Positions 1 through 12,880 are shown, counted from the first letter of the stretch. The stretch: DNA of 64,000 nucleotides from Pseudomonas sp. TTU2014-080ASC (GCF_001446935.1 NZ_LKKK01000011.1:186001-250000), one strand, 5' to 3'. Made by a program: numbers and translations. Notes: generated by a model not told the origin, from the sequence alone.

Positions 1-1
1 C

Positions 2-487
2 GTTATCCCGGATGTGCTGTCCAGTGCCAAGAGCCTGGGTGGTGGCTTCCCGATTGCAGCCATGCTGACCCGTGACGAGTTCGCCAAGCATCTGGCCGTC
101 GGTACGCACGGCACCACCTACGGCGGTAACCCGCTGGCGTGCGCGGTGGGTGAGGCAGTGATTGATATCGTCAACACGCCCGCTGTGCTGGACGGTGTTA
201 AAGCCCGTCATCAGATTTTTAAAGCGCGTCTGGAGCAGATCGGTGAGCAGTACGGTCTGTTCAGTGAAGTGCGCGGCCTGGGCTTGCTGATCGGTGCGGT
301 GCTGTCCGACGCCTGGAAGGGCAAGGCCCGCGAGGTGCTGGATGCAGCCGTAGCGGAAGGTTTGATGGTGTTGCAGGCCAGCCCAGATGTGGTGCGCTTT
401 GCCCCAAGCCTGGTGGTTAGCGAAGCGGATATTGAGGAAGGCCTGGAGCGCTTTGAACGCGCTGTGGCCACGCTGACTCGCGTCTGA
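2..487 (+). CDS. aruC: Succinylornithine / acetylornithine aminotransferase, C-terminal part (5' end outside window)
   Basis: Class-III PLP aminotransferase of the AST pathway. It moves the delta-amino group of N2-succinylornithine to 2-oxoglutarate, and in pseudomonads the same enzyme serves arginine biosynthesis. Only the last 161 residues are in the window; the frame is open at base 2. The motif SSAKSLGGGFPI carries the Schiff-base lysine (codon at 29-31), followed by the family block GTTYGGNPLACAV. It is the first visible gene of an aruC-F-G-D-B-x-E series on the same strand. The family call is certain; aruC rather than another argD paralog rests on the operon context. Confidence 0.93.
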   Translation, partial: VIPDVLSSAKSLGGGFPIAAMLTRDEFAKHLAVGTHGTTYGGNPLACAVGEAVIDIVNTPAVLDGVKARHQIFKARLEQIGEQYGLFSEVRGLGLLIGAVLSDAWKGKAREVLDAAVAEGLMVLQASPDVVRFAPSLVVSEADIEEGLERFERAVATLTRV

Positions 488-618
488 CAGTCAGCCGGGC
501 AGCGCGAACGCCGCTGCCCGGTTGAATTGTGCTCACTCTGGGATGGGATGGGCCTGCGCGGGAGCTTTGAATTGTTCAGGGTTTCTTGTTTACGGTTTAT
601 CAATTTAGGAGTGACAGC

Positions 619-1635
619 ATGCTGGTGATGCGTCCCGCGCAAATGTCCGATCTTGCGCAAGTGCAGCGCCTTGCCGCAGACAGCCCGGTGGGGGTGACTT
701 CGCTGCCGGATGACGCTGGTCGTTTGGGTGAGAAGATTGCCGCTTCAGAGGCATCCTTTGCCGCCGAAGTCAGTTTTAACGGGGAAGAAAGCTACTTCTT
801 CGTACTGGAAGACAGTGACACCAAGCAGTTGCTTGGCTGTTCCGGGATTGTCGCCTCTGCGGGTTATTCCGAACCTTTCTACAGCTTTCGCAATGAAACC
901 TTTGTTCATAACTCCCGCGAACTGAAGATCCACAACAAAATTCACGTGCTGTCGCTGTGTCACGATCTAACCGGCAACAGTCTGTTGGTCAGTTTTTATA
1001 TCGATCACTCGCTGGCCAATACGCCTTGGGCCGAGCTCAATTCCCGTGGTCGATTGATGTTTGTCGCTAATCATCCCGAGCGCTTTGCCGATGCGGTGGT
1101 GGTGGAGATCGTCGGCTACAGCGATGAAGCCGGTGATTCACCGTTCTGGGATGCGGTTGGGCGCAATTTCTTTGATATGAACTACGCCGAAGCTGAGCGC
1201 CTGTGCGGTCTTAAGAGCCGTACGTTTTTGGCTGAGTTGATGCCGCATTACCCAATCTATGTGCCGCTGCTGCCGGATGAGGCGCAGGAAGTCATGGGCC
1301 AGGTACACAGCCGCGCTCAGGTCAGCTTCGACATTCTGATGCGCGAAGGCTTCGAGACAGATCACTACATTGATATTTTCGATGGCGGTCCGACCCTGCA
1401 TGCGCGGACCTCCAGCATTCGCTCGATCGCGCAGAGCCGCGTGGTACCGGTGCGTGTGGGCGAGCCGGAGAAGGGCGGGCGGGCGTATCTGGTGTGCAGC
1501 GGTCAGTTGCAGGATTTCCGCGCGATCGTGGCCGAGCTGGATTGGGTGCCGGGACGTCCGGTCGTGCTGAGCGCGGCGGCAGCGGATGTTCTGGGTGTTG
1601 GCGAAGGCTCCAGCGTGCGTCTGGTTGCGGTTTAA
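619..1635 (+). CDS. aruF: Arginine/ornithine N-succinyltransferase, alpha subunit
   Basis: First step of the arginine succinyltransferase pathway: succinyl-CoA + arginine gives N2-succinylarginine. The 338 residues are AstA-family throughout, starting MLVMRPAQMSDLAQVQRLA with the family block GVTSLPDD near residue 26. The ATG at 619 is chosen over an upstream in-frame start at 586 because AGGAG (607-611) sits 7 bases before it and homologs begin there. It is a paralog of the next gene, of identical length (338 aa); in Pseudomonas the two form a heteromeric enzyme, whereas enterobacteria have a single AstA. It lies 131 bp after aruC and 10 bp before aruG, in one operon. Confidence 0.96.
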   Translation: MLVMRPAQMSDLAQVQRLAADSPVGVTSLPDDAGRLGEKIAASEASFAAEVSFNGEESYFFVLEDSDTKQLLGCSGIVASAGYSEPFYSFRNETFVHNSRELKIHNKIHVLSLCHDLTGNSLLVSFYIDHSLANTPWAELNSRGRLMFVANHPERFADAVVVEIVGYSDEAGDSPFWDAVGRNFFDMNYAEAERLCGLKSRTFLAELMPHYPIYVPLLPDEAQEVMGQVHSRAQVSFDILMREGFETDHYIDIFDGGPTLHARTSSIRSIAQSRVVPVRVGEPEKGGRAYLVCSGQLQDFRAIVAELDWVPGRPVVLSAAAADVLGVGEGSSVRLVAV

Positions 1636-1645
1636 GGAGTTGTCC

Positions 1646-2662
1646 ATGATTGTCCGGCCTGTACGCAATGCAGATCTTCCGGCCCTGCTTGAACTGGCGC
1701 GTAGCACCGGTACGGGGCTGACCACGCTGCCGGCTAACGAAGAGCGTCTGGCTCATCGTGTTGGGTTGGCTGAGCGGGCGTTTACCGGTGATGTATCGCG
1801 CGCCGATGCGGATTACCTGTTTGTGCTGGAGGATGACAGTGGCGCGGTGGTGGGTATTTCTGCCGTTGTTGGCGCTGTGGGCTTGCGCGAGCCCTGGTAC
1901 AACTACCGGGTTGGCCTGACGGTCAGCGCCTCGCAGGAGTTGAACATCCACCGGCAGATTCCCACCCTGTTTCTGGCTAATGACCTGACCGGCAATTCCG
2001 AGCTTTGCTCATTGTTTCTGCATGGCGATCACCGCAGTGGTTTGAATGGTCGCCTGCTGTCCAAAGCGCGCTTTCTGTTCATCGCTGAATTCCCTGAGCT
2101 GTTTGGCGACAAGGTGTTCGCCGAAATGCGCGGTGTTTCTGATGAGAACGGCCTTTCACCTTTCTGGGAATGCCTGGGCCGGCACTTCTTCAAAATGGAG
2201 TTTTGCCAGGCGGATTACCTCACTGGTGTCGGCAACAAGGCCTTTATCGCCGAATTGATGCCCAAGTTCCCGCTCTACACCTGCTTCCTTTCCGAGCAGG
2301 CGCGGGAGGTGATTGGCCGCGTGCACCCGGATACTGAACCGGCACTGGCGATGCTCAAAGCGGAAGGATTTAGCTATCAGGGCTACGTCGACATTTTTGA
2401 TGCCGGTCCGGCCATTGAGGCTCCTACGGGGAAGATTCGGGCAGTGCAGGACAGTCAGGTGTTGCCGCTGGCCATTGGTGAGCCCGGTGAAAACGCCGAG
2501 GCTTGGTTGATCCACAACCGTCAACGCGCCACAGCCAGAATAACCGCAGCCCCAGCCAAGATGGTTGACGGTGCGCTGCTGGTCTCGGCGCAAACAGCGG
2601 AGCGTCTGCAGCTGTCTGCTGGTGATGCGGTGCGCGCAGTGACGGTGTCGGCGCGCAGCTGA
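1646..2662 (+). CDS. aruG: Arginine/ornithine N-succinyltransferase, beta subunit
   Basis: Second subunit of the succinyltransferase. It is an AstA-family protein of 338 residues, clearly paralogous to the preceding gene along its whole length (shared GLTTLPANEERL, LNIHRQIPTLFLANDLTGNS and FDAGPAIEAPT blocks). The ATG at 1646 follows AAGGAG (1634-1639) by 6 bases; an in-frame extension to 1586 would overlap aruF and lacks a ribosome site. Two subunit genes in tandem are the Pseudomonas arrangement. A gap of 86 bp follows before aruD. Confidence 0.96.
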   Translation: MIVRPVRNADLPALLELARSTGTGLTTLPANEERLAHRVGLAERAFTGDVSRADADYLFVLEDDSGAVVGISAVVGAVGLREPWYNYRVGLTVSASQELNIHRQIPTLFLANDLTGNSELCSLFLHGDHRSGLNGRLLSKARFLFIAEFPELFGDKVFAEMRGVSDENGLSPFWECLGRHFFKMEFCQADYLTGVGNKAFIAELMPKFPLYTCFLSEQAREVIGRVHPDTEPALAMLKAEGFSYQGYVDIFDAGPAIEAPTGKIRAVQDSQVLPLAIGEPGENAEAWLIHNRQRATARITAAPAKMVDGALLVSAQTAERLQLSAGDAVRAVTVSARS

Positions 2663-2745
2663 GCAGGCTCAGAACATCGTGAGGCAAGCAGTGCCGAACT
2701 GCATTCGTCGGTCTTAATCGGGCAGTTTTTTGCTGGGAGTGGTAA

Positions 2746-5558
<2,813 letters not shown>

Positions 5559-5572
5559 TTGAGTACTTATTA

Positions 5573-5860
5573 ATGTCTGATGCCCTGCAACTGATCCTTG
5601 AAGACACCGACGGCACCCAGCTGGAGACCTCCTGCACACGCTTTGCGGTGCTCTGGCAAGGCCAGGAAATCTGGATCCAGCAAGTGGGTAACAACCAGCT
5701 GATGATCGGTGTGGATGTTGAGGAAGGCGCTACGGAATACGCCAACCTGCTGCTGCGCCCGCTGGCTACTAACCTGGTCAGCCTGGAGCTGGAAATGGAG
5801 CCAGCGGGGCTGGCCGAAGATGACGATCATGTCCACGGCCCGGACTGCAACCACGACTGA
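5573..5860 (+). CDS. Small conserved protein of the aru operon with an acidic, histidine-containing tail
   Basis: A 95-residue protein of unknown function between aruB and aruE, with 14 and 10 bp gaps that imply co-transcription. It is very acidic (many Asp/Glu), soluble, with no signal peptide or membrane segment. The last residues run [13 protein letters not shown]: three His, one Cys and several Asp, which looks able to bind a metal ion. From memory, P. aeruginosa has an uncharacterised gene at the same place (PA0900), so the position is conserved. Because the next gene encodes a zinc-dependent enzyme, a metallochaperone or accessory role for AruE is conceivable but unsupported. The ATG at 5573 lacks a strong ribosome site. 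Confidence 0.85.
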   Translation: MSDALQLILEDTDGTQLETSCTRFAVLWQGQEIWIQQVGNNQLMIGVDVEEGATEYANLLLRPLATNLVSLELEMEPAGLAEDDDHVHGPDCNHD

Positions 5861-5870
5861 GGACACGCTT

Positions 5871-6866
5871 ATGCTAGCCCTTGGCAGATTGCTTGAACTG
5901 ACGCTGGCCGGTCATGAACCGGCGGCGAAGATCCAGCTGACCCCCGAGGGTTCGCGTTTGCGTTGGCTGACAGAGGGCGCGCTGGAAGTCACGCCACCGG
6001 CGGCTGTCGACAGCGGATTGGATCTGCTGTTGTCCGCCGGTATTCACGGTAACGAAACCGCGCCCATCGAGTTGCTTGACCGCCTGCTGCAGGACATCGC
6101 CAGCAGTCGGATCAAACCCCGCTCGCGGATTCTGTTCCTGTTCGGCAACCCTGAAGCGATGCGCAGAGGGGAGCGTTATGTCGAGCAGGACATCAATCGC
6201 CTGTTTAATGGCCAGCATGATCTGCACTCAGGCCCCGAGGCGATTCGTGCCAGTGATCTGGAGCACGTTTCGGCAAGCTTCTTCAATGATCCTCAGCGCA
6301 CGCGGCTGCATTACGACATGCACACGGCCATCCGCGGCTCTCGAATTGAGCAGTTCGCCCTGTATCCGTACCAGCAAGACCGCCCGCGCAGCGAGGTGGA
6401 ACTGCAGCGCTTGCGAGCGGCCGGCATTGATGCCGTGCTGCTGTACAGCAAACCGTCGGTCACTTTCACGGCCTATACCTATTCGCAGCTCGGGGCGGAG
6501 TCTTTCACGTTGGAACTCGGCAAGGCCCGGCCATTTGGTCAGAACCAAATGGTTAACCTCGATTTGCTGGAAGAACAGTTGAAAGCCCTGATCGAAGGGC
6601 GTGACACGCCGCCAATCGAGCGCCCTGAACTGAAGCTCTTTGCGGTTGCCCGTGAGGTCATCAAACATTCAGACGACTTCATTTTGCACCTGCCGGTGGA
6701 TATCGAAAACTTCACCGAACTGCCTCAGGGATATCTTCTGGCAGAAGATATCGCCAGCATGCGCTGGGTGGTCGAAGAGCAGGATGCGCGCATTATTTTT
6801 CCTAACCCAAAGGTCAGAAATGGTCTTCGTGCAGGCATTCTGATAGTCCCTACAAGCCTGGGCTGA
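5871..6866 (+). CDS. aruE: Succinylglutamate desuccinylase
   Basis: Zinc-dependent hydrolase (M14-like aspartoacylase/AstE family) releasing glutamate and succinate from N-succinylglutamate, the last AST step. The 331 residues begin [14 protein letters not shown]. The zinc pair is in [13 protein letters not shown] (His59, Glu62), a third ligand lies in [12 protein letters not shown], and the catalytic Glu is in [15 protein letters not shown]. The ATG at 5871 is preceded by TGAGGAC; a longer frame back to 5709 only overlaps the upstream gene. It ends the aru operon; no clear terminator is seen after it. Confidence 0.96.
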   Translation: MLALGRLLELTLAGHEPAAKIQLTPEGSRLRWLTEGALEVTPPAAVDSGLDLLLSAGIHGNETAPIELLDRLLQDIASSRIKPRSRILFLFGNPEAMRRGERYVEQDINRLFNGQHDLHSGPEAIRASDLEHVSASFFNDPQRTRLHYDMHTAIRGSRIEQFALYPYQQDRPRSEVELQRLRAAGIDAVLLYSKPSVTFTAYTYSQLGAESFTLELGKARPFGQNQMVNLDLLEEQLKALIEGRDTPPIERPELKLFAVAREVIKHSDDFILHLPVDIENFTELPQGYLLAEDIASMRWVVEEQDARIIFPNPKVRNGLRAGILIVPTSLG

Positions 6867-6954
6867 CTGCGCTGCAATTGTTCTTTCCAAGTGTGCTTGT
6901 TTGTCCGATCGGGCAGCTTTAGCATGGGTAGTCCCACCTGCTGAGGACCATGCA

Positions 6955-7953
6955 ATGCCTCTCATCGATCTGCGCAGCGATACCGTCACCCAACCCACTC
7001 CAGGCATGCGCGAAGCCATGCAGCGCGCCGAGTTGGGCGATGATGTGTACGGCGAGGACCCCACTGTTAACCGTCTGGAACAGTATCTGGCTGCTGAGCT
7101 GGGCTTTGCCGGAGCGCTGTTCGTGCCGACAGGCACCATGAGCAACCTGCTGGGGCTTATGGCGCACTGCGGGCGAGGGGATGAGTACATCGTTGGCCAG
7201 CAAGCCCACACCTATAAATATGAAGGCGGCGGGGCGGCTGTGTTGGGCTCAATTCAGCCCCAGCCTATTGATGGCGAGGCCGACGGTTCTCTTGATTTGG
7301 CCAAAGTTGAAGCAGCCATCAAGCAGGATGACTTTCACTTTGCCCGCACACGATTGCTGGCGCTGGAAAACACCATGCAGGGCAAGGTGCTGCCACTGTC
7401 CTATCTGCAAGCTGCCCGTGAGCTGACTCAGCGTCGCGGGCTGGCCCTGCATTTGGATGGGGCGCGACTATTTAACGCGTCGGTAAAGCAGGGCGTGCAT
7501 GCCCGGGAAATCGCACAGTATTTTGATTCGGTATCGGTTTGCCTCTCTAAAGGCTTGGGTGCACCGATTGGTTCTGTGCTGTGTGGCAGTGAAGAGATCA
7601 TCGCCCGAGCCCGGCGTCTGCGTAAGATGGTGGGGGGCGGTATGCGTCAGGCTGGCATTCTGGCGGCCGCAGGCCTGTACGCTTTGCAGCATCAGGTGGA
7701 GCGATTGGCGGATGACCACGCCAACGCACTGCGATTGGGTCAGGGGTTGGCTGAGTTGGGTTACGAAGTGGAGCCGGTCCAGACCAACATGGTCTACGTG
7801 AACATGGGCGACCGCGCGGCTGAGCTGAAAGCATTTGCTGCTGCTCGCGGCATCACCCTTAGTGCTGCACCGCGCCTGCGTATGGTGACGCATCTGGATA
7901 TTTCTGCTGAAGCCGTTGAGCAAGTTATCGCCGCATTCGCTGCATTTCGATAA
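6955..7953 (+). CDS. ltaE: Low-specificity L-threonine aldolase
   Basis: PLP enzyme cleaving threonine or allo-threonine to glycine and acetaldehyde (beta-eliminating lyase fold). It has 332 residues, starting [15 protein letters not shown]. Visible landmarks are [11 protein letters not shown] near 32, His85 in [21 protein letters not shown] (Asp168, Arg171) and the PLP lysine Lys199 in [12 protein letters not shown]. The ATG at 6955 sits behind a GAGGA ribosome site at 6943-6947; an in-frame start at 6901 would add 18 unrelated residues. It stands alone between aruE and alaS. From memory, PAO1 keeps its threonine aldolase elsewhere, so this placement varies within the genus. Confidence 0.94.
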   Translation: MPLIDLRSDTVTQPTPGMREAMQRAELGDDVYGEDPTVNRLEQYLAAELGFAGALFVPTGTMSNLLGLMAHCGRGDEYIVGQQAHTYKYEGGGAAVLGSIQPQPIDGEADGSLDLAKVEAAIKQDDFHFARTRLLALENTMQGKVLPLSYLQAARELTQRRGLALHLDGARLFNASVKQGVHAREIAQYFDSVSVCLSKGLGAPIGSVLCGSEEIIARARRLRKMVGGGMRQAGILAAAGLYALQHQVERLADDHANALRLGQGLAELGYEVEPVQTNMVYVNMGDRAAELKAFAAARGITLSAAPRLRMVTHLDISAEAVEQVIAAFAAFR

Positions 7954-8080
7954 TATTGATTCAATTTGAGCGGCATATAGCCACTCTCTATCAATAAAGG
8001 CACTAGCCCCATCGCGCAGGGCCGATATAATGCGGCCCTTTGCCGGCTTTGTCGTGGCCGCAGGTTTTTGGAAGATTCCT

Positions 8081-10705
8081 ATGAAAAGCGCTGAAATCCG
8101 TGAAGCCTTCCTCAGCTTCTTTGAACAGAAGGGACACACCCGTGTCGCCTCCAGCTCCCTGATCCCGGGCAATGACCCGACCTTGCTGTTCACCAATGCG
8201 GGGATGAACCAGTTCAAAGACTGCTTCCTCGGCTTGGAAAAGCGCGCCTACACCCGCGCCACCACCAGCCAGAAGTGCGTCCGTGCAGGCGGCAAGCACA
8301 ACGACTTGGAAAACGTTGGCTACACGGCACGTCATCACACCTTCTTTGAAATGCTCGGCAACTTCAGCTTTGGTGACTATTTCAAGCGTGACGCCATTCA
8401 TTACGCTTGGGAGTTTCTGACCAGCGACAAGTGGCTGAACCTGCCCAAGGAAAAGCTTTGGGTAACGGTCTACGCCACCGACGACGAAGCCTATGACATC
8501 TGGCACAAAGAAGTTGGTATCCCAGCTGAGCGCATGATCCGCATCGGCGATAACAAGGGTGCGCCATACGCTTCCGACAACTTCTGGGCGATGGGTGATA
8601 CCGGCCCGTGCGGCCCTTGCACCGAGATTTTCTTCGATCACGGCGATCACATCTGGGGCGGCCCACCCGGCTCGCCAGAGGAAGACGGTGATCGCTACAT
8701 CGAAATCTGGAACAACGTGTTCATGCAGTTCAACCGCACGGCTGACGGTGTTCTGCATCCGCTGCCTGCGCCGAGCGTTGATACCGGTATGGGCCTGGAG
8801 CGCATCAGCGCTGTACTGCAGCACGTTAACTCGAACTACGAGATCGACCTGTTCCAGAACCTGCTGAGTGCGGCGGCCAAAGCTATTGGTTGTGCCAATG
8901 AAGGTCAGGCTTCTCTGAAAGTGGTAGCTGACCACATCCGTTCTTGCAGCTTCCTGATTGCTGACGGTGTAACGCCTTCCAACGAAGGCCGTGGCTATGT
9001 ACTGCGCCGCATCATTCGCCGCGCCTGCCGTCACGGAAACAAGCTGGGCGCCAAGGGCAGCTTCTTCTATCAGATCGTGGCTGCACTGGTCGCCGAGATG
9101 GGCGAAGCCTTTTCGGAACTCAAGCAGCAGCAAGCTCACATTGAGCGTGTACTGAAAACTGAAGAAGAACAGTTTGCTAAGACTCTGGAGCAGGGTCTGA
9201 AGATCCTTGAGCAGGACCTGGCCGAGTTGAAAGGCAGTGTGATTCCAGGTGACGTGATCTTCAAACTGTACGACACCTACGGCTTCCCGATGGACCTTAC
9301 CGGCGACATCGCCCGTGAGCGTGAGCTGACGCTGGATGAAGAAGGTTTTGAGCGCGAAATGCAGGCTCAGCGCGAGCGTGCCCGTTCTGCCAGTGCCTTC
9401 GGCATGGACTACAACGCGCTGGTCAAAGTCGATAGCGACACCCAATTCCTCGGCTACGCCGGCACCAGCGGCAGCGGCAAAATCATTGCCCTGTTCAAAG
9501 ATGGCGCTGCGGTCGACAGCCTGAATGAAGGCGAAGAGGGTGTGGTGGTGCTGGATCAGACCCCGTTCTATGCCGAGTCCGGCGGTCAGGTGGGTGATTG
9601 CGGTTATCTCGAAAGTGCAGGCGTGCGCTTTGATGTGCGTGACACCACCAAAGCGGGCGGTGCTTTCCTGCATCACGGTGTAGCAGTTAAAGGCGGGTTG
9701 AGCGTTGGCACATCGGTCAAAGCTGAGGCGGACTCTTCTGTTCGTCAGGCCACTGCGCTGAATCACTCTGCGACTCACCTGTTGCACGCTGCACTGCGTC
9801 AGGTTCTGGGTGAACACGTTACCCAGAAAGGCTCGCTGGTCAACAGTCAGCGCCTGCGTTTTGACTTCAGCCACTTCGAAGCGGTAACTGCTGAACAGAT
9901 CAAAGCGCTGGAAGACATTGTTAACCGCGAAGTGCGTGCCAACAGCGATGTAGAGACTCTGGAAACCGATATCGAAACCGCTAAGGCCAAAGGCGCCATG
10001 GCGCTGTTCGGTGAGAAGTACGGTGATCAGGTCCGCGTACTGAGCATGGGGGGTGACTTCTCCGTCGAGCTGTGTGGCGGTACTCACGTTAAGCGCACGG
10101 GTGACATTGGTCTGTTCAAAATCATCAGCGAGGGTGGTGTTGCCGCCGGAGTTCGTCGTATCGAGGCCGTTACCGGTGCAGCAGCTCTGAATTATCTGAA
10201 TTCTGCTGAAGAGCAGCTAAAAGAAGCTGCAACGCTGGTCAAAGGTAACCGTGACAACCTGCTGGATAAGTTGGGTGCAGTCTTGGAGCGCAACCGCCAG
10301 CTGGAAAAAGAACTGGAACAGCTCAAAGCCAAAGCAGCCAGCGCTGCCGGTAACGACCTTGCCGGTTCTGCCGTCGACATTAAAGGTGTCAAAGTGCTCA
10401 GTGCACGCCTGGATGGTCTGGACGGCAAGGCACTGCTGGCCATGGTGGATCAGCTCAAGAATAAACTGGGCAGCGCGGTGATCCTGCTGGGTGGCGTACA
10501 GGATGACAAAGTCGTACTGGTTGCCGGTGTGACCCAAGATCTCACAGCCAAACTGAAAGCAGGCGACCTGATGAAGCAGGCCGCAGCAGCGGTAGGCGGC
10601 AAGGGCGGTGGTCGTCCTGATATGGCCCAAGGTGGCGGCACTGACGCAGCGGCGCTGGATGGTGCGCTGGAGTTGGTTAAAGGGTTCGTTGAGCAAGGCC
10701 TCTGA
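8081..10705 (+). CDS. alaS: Alanyl-tRNA synthetase
   Basis: Charges tRNA-Ala. The 874 residues cover the full bacterial AlaRS: class-II aminoacylation core ([41 protein letters not shown] region), anticodon/tRNA recognition helices, the editing domain with [11 protein letters not shown] (HxxxH zinc motif) and [13 protein letters not shown], then a C-terminal coiled-coil and glycine-rich C-Ala domain ending [12 protein letters not shown]. The ATG at 8081 is chosen by the conserved N-terminus. The downstream order alaS-lysC-rsmA-tRNA-Ser is the standard Pseudomonas arrangement. Confidence 0.98.
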   Translation: MKSAEIREAFLSFFEQKGHTRVASSSLIPGNDPTLLFTNAGMNQFKDCFLGLEKRAYTRATTSQKCVRAGGKHNDLENVGYTARHHTFFEMLGNFSFGDYFKRDAIHYAWEFLTSDKWLNLPKEKLWVTVYATDDEAYDIWHKEVGIPAERMIRIGDNKGAPYASDNFWAMGDTGPCGPCTEIFFDHGDHIWGGPPGSPEEDGDRYIEIWNNVFMQFNRTADGVLHPLPAPSVDTGMGLERISAVLQHVNSNYEIDLFQNLLSAAAKAIGCANEGQASLKVVADHIRSCSFLIADGVTPSNEGRGYVLRRIIRRACRHGNKLGAKGSFFYQIVAALVAEMGEAFSELKQQQAHIERVLKTEEEQFAKTLEQGLKILEQDLAELKGSVIPGDVIFKLYDTYGFPMDLTGDIARERELTLDEEGFEREMQAQRERARSASAFGMDYNALVKVDSDTQFLGYAGTSGSGKIIALFKDGAAVDSLNEGEEGVVVLDQTPFYAESGGQVGDCGYLESAGVRFDVRDTTKAGGAFLHHGVAVKGGLSVGTSVKAEADSSVRQATALNHSATHLLHAALRQVLGEHVTQKGSLVNSQRLRFDFSHFEAVTAEQIKALEDIVNREVRANSDVETLETDIETAKAKGAMALFGEKYGDQVRVLSMGGDFSVELCGGTHVKRTGDIGLFKIISEGGVAAGVRRIEAVTGAAALNYLNSAEEQLKEAATLVKGNRDNLLDKLGAVLERNRQLEKELEQLKAKAASAAGNDLAGSAVDIKGVKVLSARLDGLDGKALLAMVDQLKNKLGSAVILLGGVQDDKVVLVAGVTQDLTAKLKAGDLMKQAAAAVGGKGGGRPDMAQGGGTDAAALDGALELVKGFVEQGL

Positions 10706-10817
10706 GGCTAATCTCGACAAGCAGGTGCCAAGGCCCGATGCACGCCCTGTGGGCCTTGGTAAGTGGTTCGAGTTGTATGTTTAATGGGCGCCCTTCACGG
10801 GCTGAGGCAGCTTTGAA

Positions 10818-12056
10818 ATGGCTTTGATCGTACAAAAATTCGGCGGCACCTCTGTCGGCACTGTTGAGCGCATTCAGCAAGTGGCCGAGAAAGTGAAGAA
10901 ATTCCGCGAAAACGGCGACGACATTGTGGTTGTGGTTTCCGCCATGAGCGGTGAAACCAATCGCCTGATCGATCTGGCCAAACAGGTCAGTGATGGTCAG
11001 CCGGTACCGCGTGAGCTCGACGTAATGGTTTCCACCGGAGAGCAGGTCACTATTGCCCTGCTGTCCATGGCGCTGGCCAAAATCGGTGTGCCGGCGGTGT
11101 CTTACACCGGCGCGCAGGTCCGTATTCTGACCGACAGCTCCTTTAACAAAGCGCGTATTCTGCATATTGATGATCAGAAGCTGCGTGCCGACCTGAGCGC
11201 AGGTCGCGTTGTTGTAGTGGCTGGCTTCCAGGGTGTGGACGAGAAAGGCAACATCACCACGTTGGGTCGTGGCGGCTCAGATACGACAGGCGTCGCTTTG
11301 GCGGCTGCACTGAAGGCGGACGAGTGCCAGATCTATACCGATGTTGATGGTGTCTACACCACTGATCCACGTGTGGTTCCACAAGCGAAACGTCTGGAAA
11401 AGATCACCTTCGAAGAGATGCTGGAAATGGCCAGCCTCGGTTCCAAGGTATTGCAGATCCGTTCGGTGGAATTCGCCGGCAAGTACAACGTACCGCTGCG
11501 CGTACTGCACAGCTTCAAAGAGGGTCCAGGCACCCTCATTACCCTTGATGAAGAGGAATCCATGGAACAGCCGATTATCTCCGGCATCGCCTTCAACCGC
11601 GACGAAGCCAAGCTGACAATCCGTGGCGTACCGGACATCCCGGGCGTAGCGTTCAAAATTCTCGGCCCGATCAGTGCCGCGAACATTGAAGTCGACATGA
11701 TCGTGCAGAACGTTGCCAACGATAACACCACCGACTTCACCTTTACTGTTCATCGCAATGATTACAACTCGGCACTGGAAGTATTGGACAATACCGCCCG
11801 TGAACTGGGTGCCCGTGAAGTAGCAGGTGATACCAAGATCGCCAAGGTATCCATTGTTGGTGTTGGTATGCGCTCTCACGCAGGTGTTGCCAGCCGCATG
11901 TTCGAAGCGTTGGCCAAGGAAAACATCAATATCCAGATGATCTCGACTTCGGAAATCAAGGTTTCCGTTGTGATCGAAGAGAAGTACCTGGAGCTTGCTG
12001 TTCGTGCCTTGCACACTGCCTTCGAATTGGATGCCCCTGCCACACAAGGTGAGTGA
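10818..12056 (+). CDS. lysC: Aspartate kinase with tandem ACT domains
   Basis: Phosphorylates aspartate, the committed step to lysine, threonine and methionine. It has 412 residues: an amino-acid-kinase domain starting MALIVQKFGGTSVG with TLGRGGSDTTGVALA near 150, then two ACT modules from about residue 260 that bind feedback inhibitors. An in-frame ATG at 11562 (codon 249, MEQPIISGIAFNRDEAK) sits behind AAGAGGAA and would yield a separate 164-residue regulatory (beta) subunit, as reported for other alpha2beta2 aspartokinases. It is followed at once by an intrinsic terminator. Confidence 0.97.
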   Translation: MALIVQKFGGTSVGTVERIQQVAEKVKKFRENGDDIVVVVSAMSGETNRLIDLAKQVSDGQPVPRELDVMVSTGEQVTIALLSMALAKIGVPAVSYTGAQVRILTDSSFNKARILHIDDQKLRADLSAGRVVVVAGFQGVDEKGNITTLGRGGSDTTGVALAAALKADECQIYTDVDGVYTTDPRVVPQAKRLEKITFEEMLEMASLGSKVLQIRSVEFAGKYNVPLRVLHSFKEGPGTLITLDEEESMEQPIISGIAFNRDEAKLTIRGVPDIPGVAFKILGPISAANIEVDMIVQNVANDNTTDFTFTVHRNDYNSALEVLDNTARELGAREVAGDTKIAKVSIVGVGMRSHAGVASRMFEALAKENINIQMISTSEIKVSVVIEEKYLELAVRALHTAFELDAPATQGE

Positions 12057-12061
12057 TCCTG

Positions 12062-12094
12062 AAAGGCGCGTTGACTCGCGCCTTTTGTCTTTTT
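12062..12094 (+). terminator. Intrinsic terminator after lysC
   Basis: GGCGCG - TTGACT - CGCGCC stem-loop starting 9 bases after the lysC stop, followed by TTTTGTCTTTTT. It separates lysC from the csrA promoter region. Confidence 0.85.
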
Positions 12095-12229
12095 AGCGCC
12101 AGGTTTTGGAGCTTTGTTTCCACTAAATACTGGTCAAAATGAGACGAATAGCTCAATCTGCTAGGGTTGAGCTTTTGTCTTACACTTTGCAGATTGTTGT
12201 TTTGAACTGATATCCGTAAGGAGAATGGA

Positions 12230-12415
12230 ATGCTGATTCTGACTCGTCGGGTCGGAGAGACCCTGATGGTCGGTGACGAAGTCACTGTAACTGTGCTGGG
12301 TGTGAAGGGTAACCAGGTACGTATTGGCGTAAATGCCCCTAAAGAAGTCGCGGTTCACCGTGAAGAAATCTACCAACGCATCCAAAAAGAAAAGGATGAC
12401 GAACCAAACCTCTAA
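12230..12415 (+). CDS. rsmA: Post-transcriptional regulator RsmA/CsrA
   Basis: A 61-residue dimeric RNA-binding protein that blocks translation by binding GGA motifs in leaders and is titrated by Rsm small RNAs. The sequence starts [18 protein letters not shown], with Arg6-Arg7 and the C-terminal [10 protein letters not shown] helix that carries the RNA-contacting Arg. An AAGGAGAA ribosome site precedes the ATG. It has its own promoter space (12095-12229) between the lysC terminator and the tRNA-Ser promoter. It could control the secretion and degradation genes elsewhere in this genome, but no target is tested here. Confidence 0.98.
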   Translation: MLILTRRVGETLMVGDEVTVTVLGVKGNQVRIGVNAPKEVAVHREEIYQRIQKEKDDEPNL

Positions 12416-12443
12416 TTTTATTGAATTTTTTTAAAATTCAGCT

Positions 12444-12471
12444 TTGCAAACGGGGAAAAGATGGTTATTAT
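12444..12471 (+). promoter_or_regulatory. Sigma-70 promoter of the tRNA-Ser / tRNA-Arg cluster
   Basis: TTGCAA (12444-12449) and TATTAT (12466-12471) with a 16-bp spacer, followed by the GC-rich discriminator GCGCCCC typical of stringently controlled stable-RNA promoters. The tRNA-Ser 5' end lies 15 bases beyond the -10. An AT-rich palindrome just upstream (12422-12440) may act as an UP element or as the rsmA terminator. Confidence 0.8.
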
Positions 12472-12485
12472 GCGCCCCGTGTTGC

Positions 12486-12576
12486 GGAGAGGTGGCCGAG
12501 TGGCCGAAGGCGCTCCCCTGCTAAGGGAGTACACCTCAAAAGGGTGTCGGGGGTTCGAATCCCCCCTTCTCCGCCA
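12486..12576 (+). tRNA. tRNA-Ser(GCT)
   Basis: A 91-nt class-II tRNA with long variable arm. The acceptor GGAGAGG pairs with CTTCTCC, the anticodon loop CTGCTAA gives GCT, the T arm is GGGTTCGAATCCC, and the CCA end is encoded. It follows rsmA as in other pseudomonads. Confidence 0.97.
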
Positions 12577-12658
12577 TTATTCAGTGTTGTAGACGCTGAA
12601 TTCAGATAAGCGCTAAGGTGCTAGCTGAAACAAGAAATCTGCAATACGCATCAGATGT

Positions 12659-12735
12659 GGACTCATAGCTCAGCTGGATAGAGTACTCGGCTACGAACCG
12701 AGCGGTCGGAGGTTCGAATCCTCCTGAGTCCGCCA
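12659..12735 (+). tRNA. tRNA-Arg(ACG), copy 1
   Basis: A 77-nt cloverleaf: acceptor GGACTCA / TGAGTCC, anticodon loop CTACGAA (ACG, A34 normally edited to inosine), T loop TTCGAAT, CCA encoded. It is followed by the perfect hairpin TGGCTTGC-TAA-GGCAAGCCA plus TTTTG, a processing or terminator hairpin. Confidence 0.97.
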
Positions 12736-12803
12736 CATTGAATGGCTTGCTAAGGCAAGCCATTTTGTTTCAACCAGCGGTAATCTGGTCTAAAAGTACC
12801 AAC

Positions 12804-12880
12804 GGACTCATAGCTCAGCTGGATAGAGTACTCGGCTACGAACCGAGCGGTCGGAGGTTCGAATCCTCCTGAGTCCGCCA
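12804..12880 (+). tRNA. tRNA-Arg(ACG), copy 2
   Basis: Base-for-base identical to the previous tRNA-Arg gene and exactly 145 bp downstream of it. The trailing hairpin has diverged slightly (one mismatch and one wobble in the stem). Confidence 0.97.

Noticed and set aside
8003..10087. Long 694-codon open frame on the minus strand opposite alaS
   Set aside because: Fully antisense to the conserved alaS coding sequence; arises from codon bias. No ribosome site or recognisable domain.
12421..12609. 62-codon frame after rsmA
   Set aside because: Runs through the tRNA-Ser promoter and tRNA gene.
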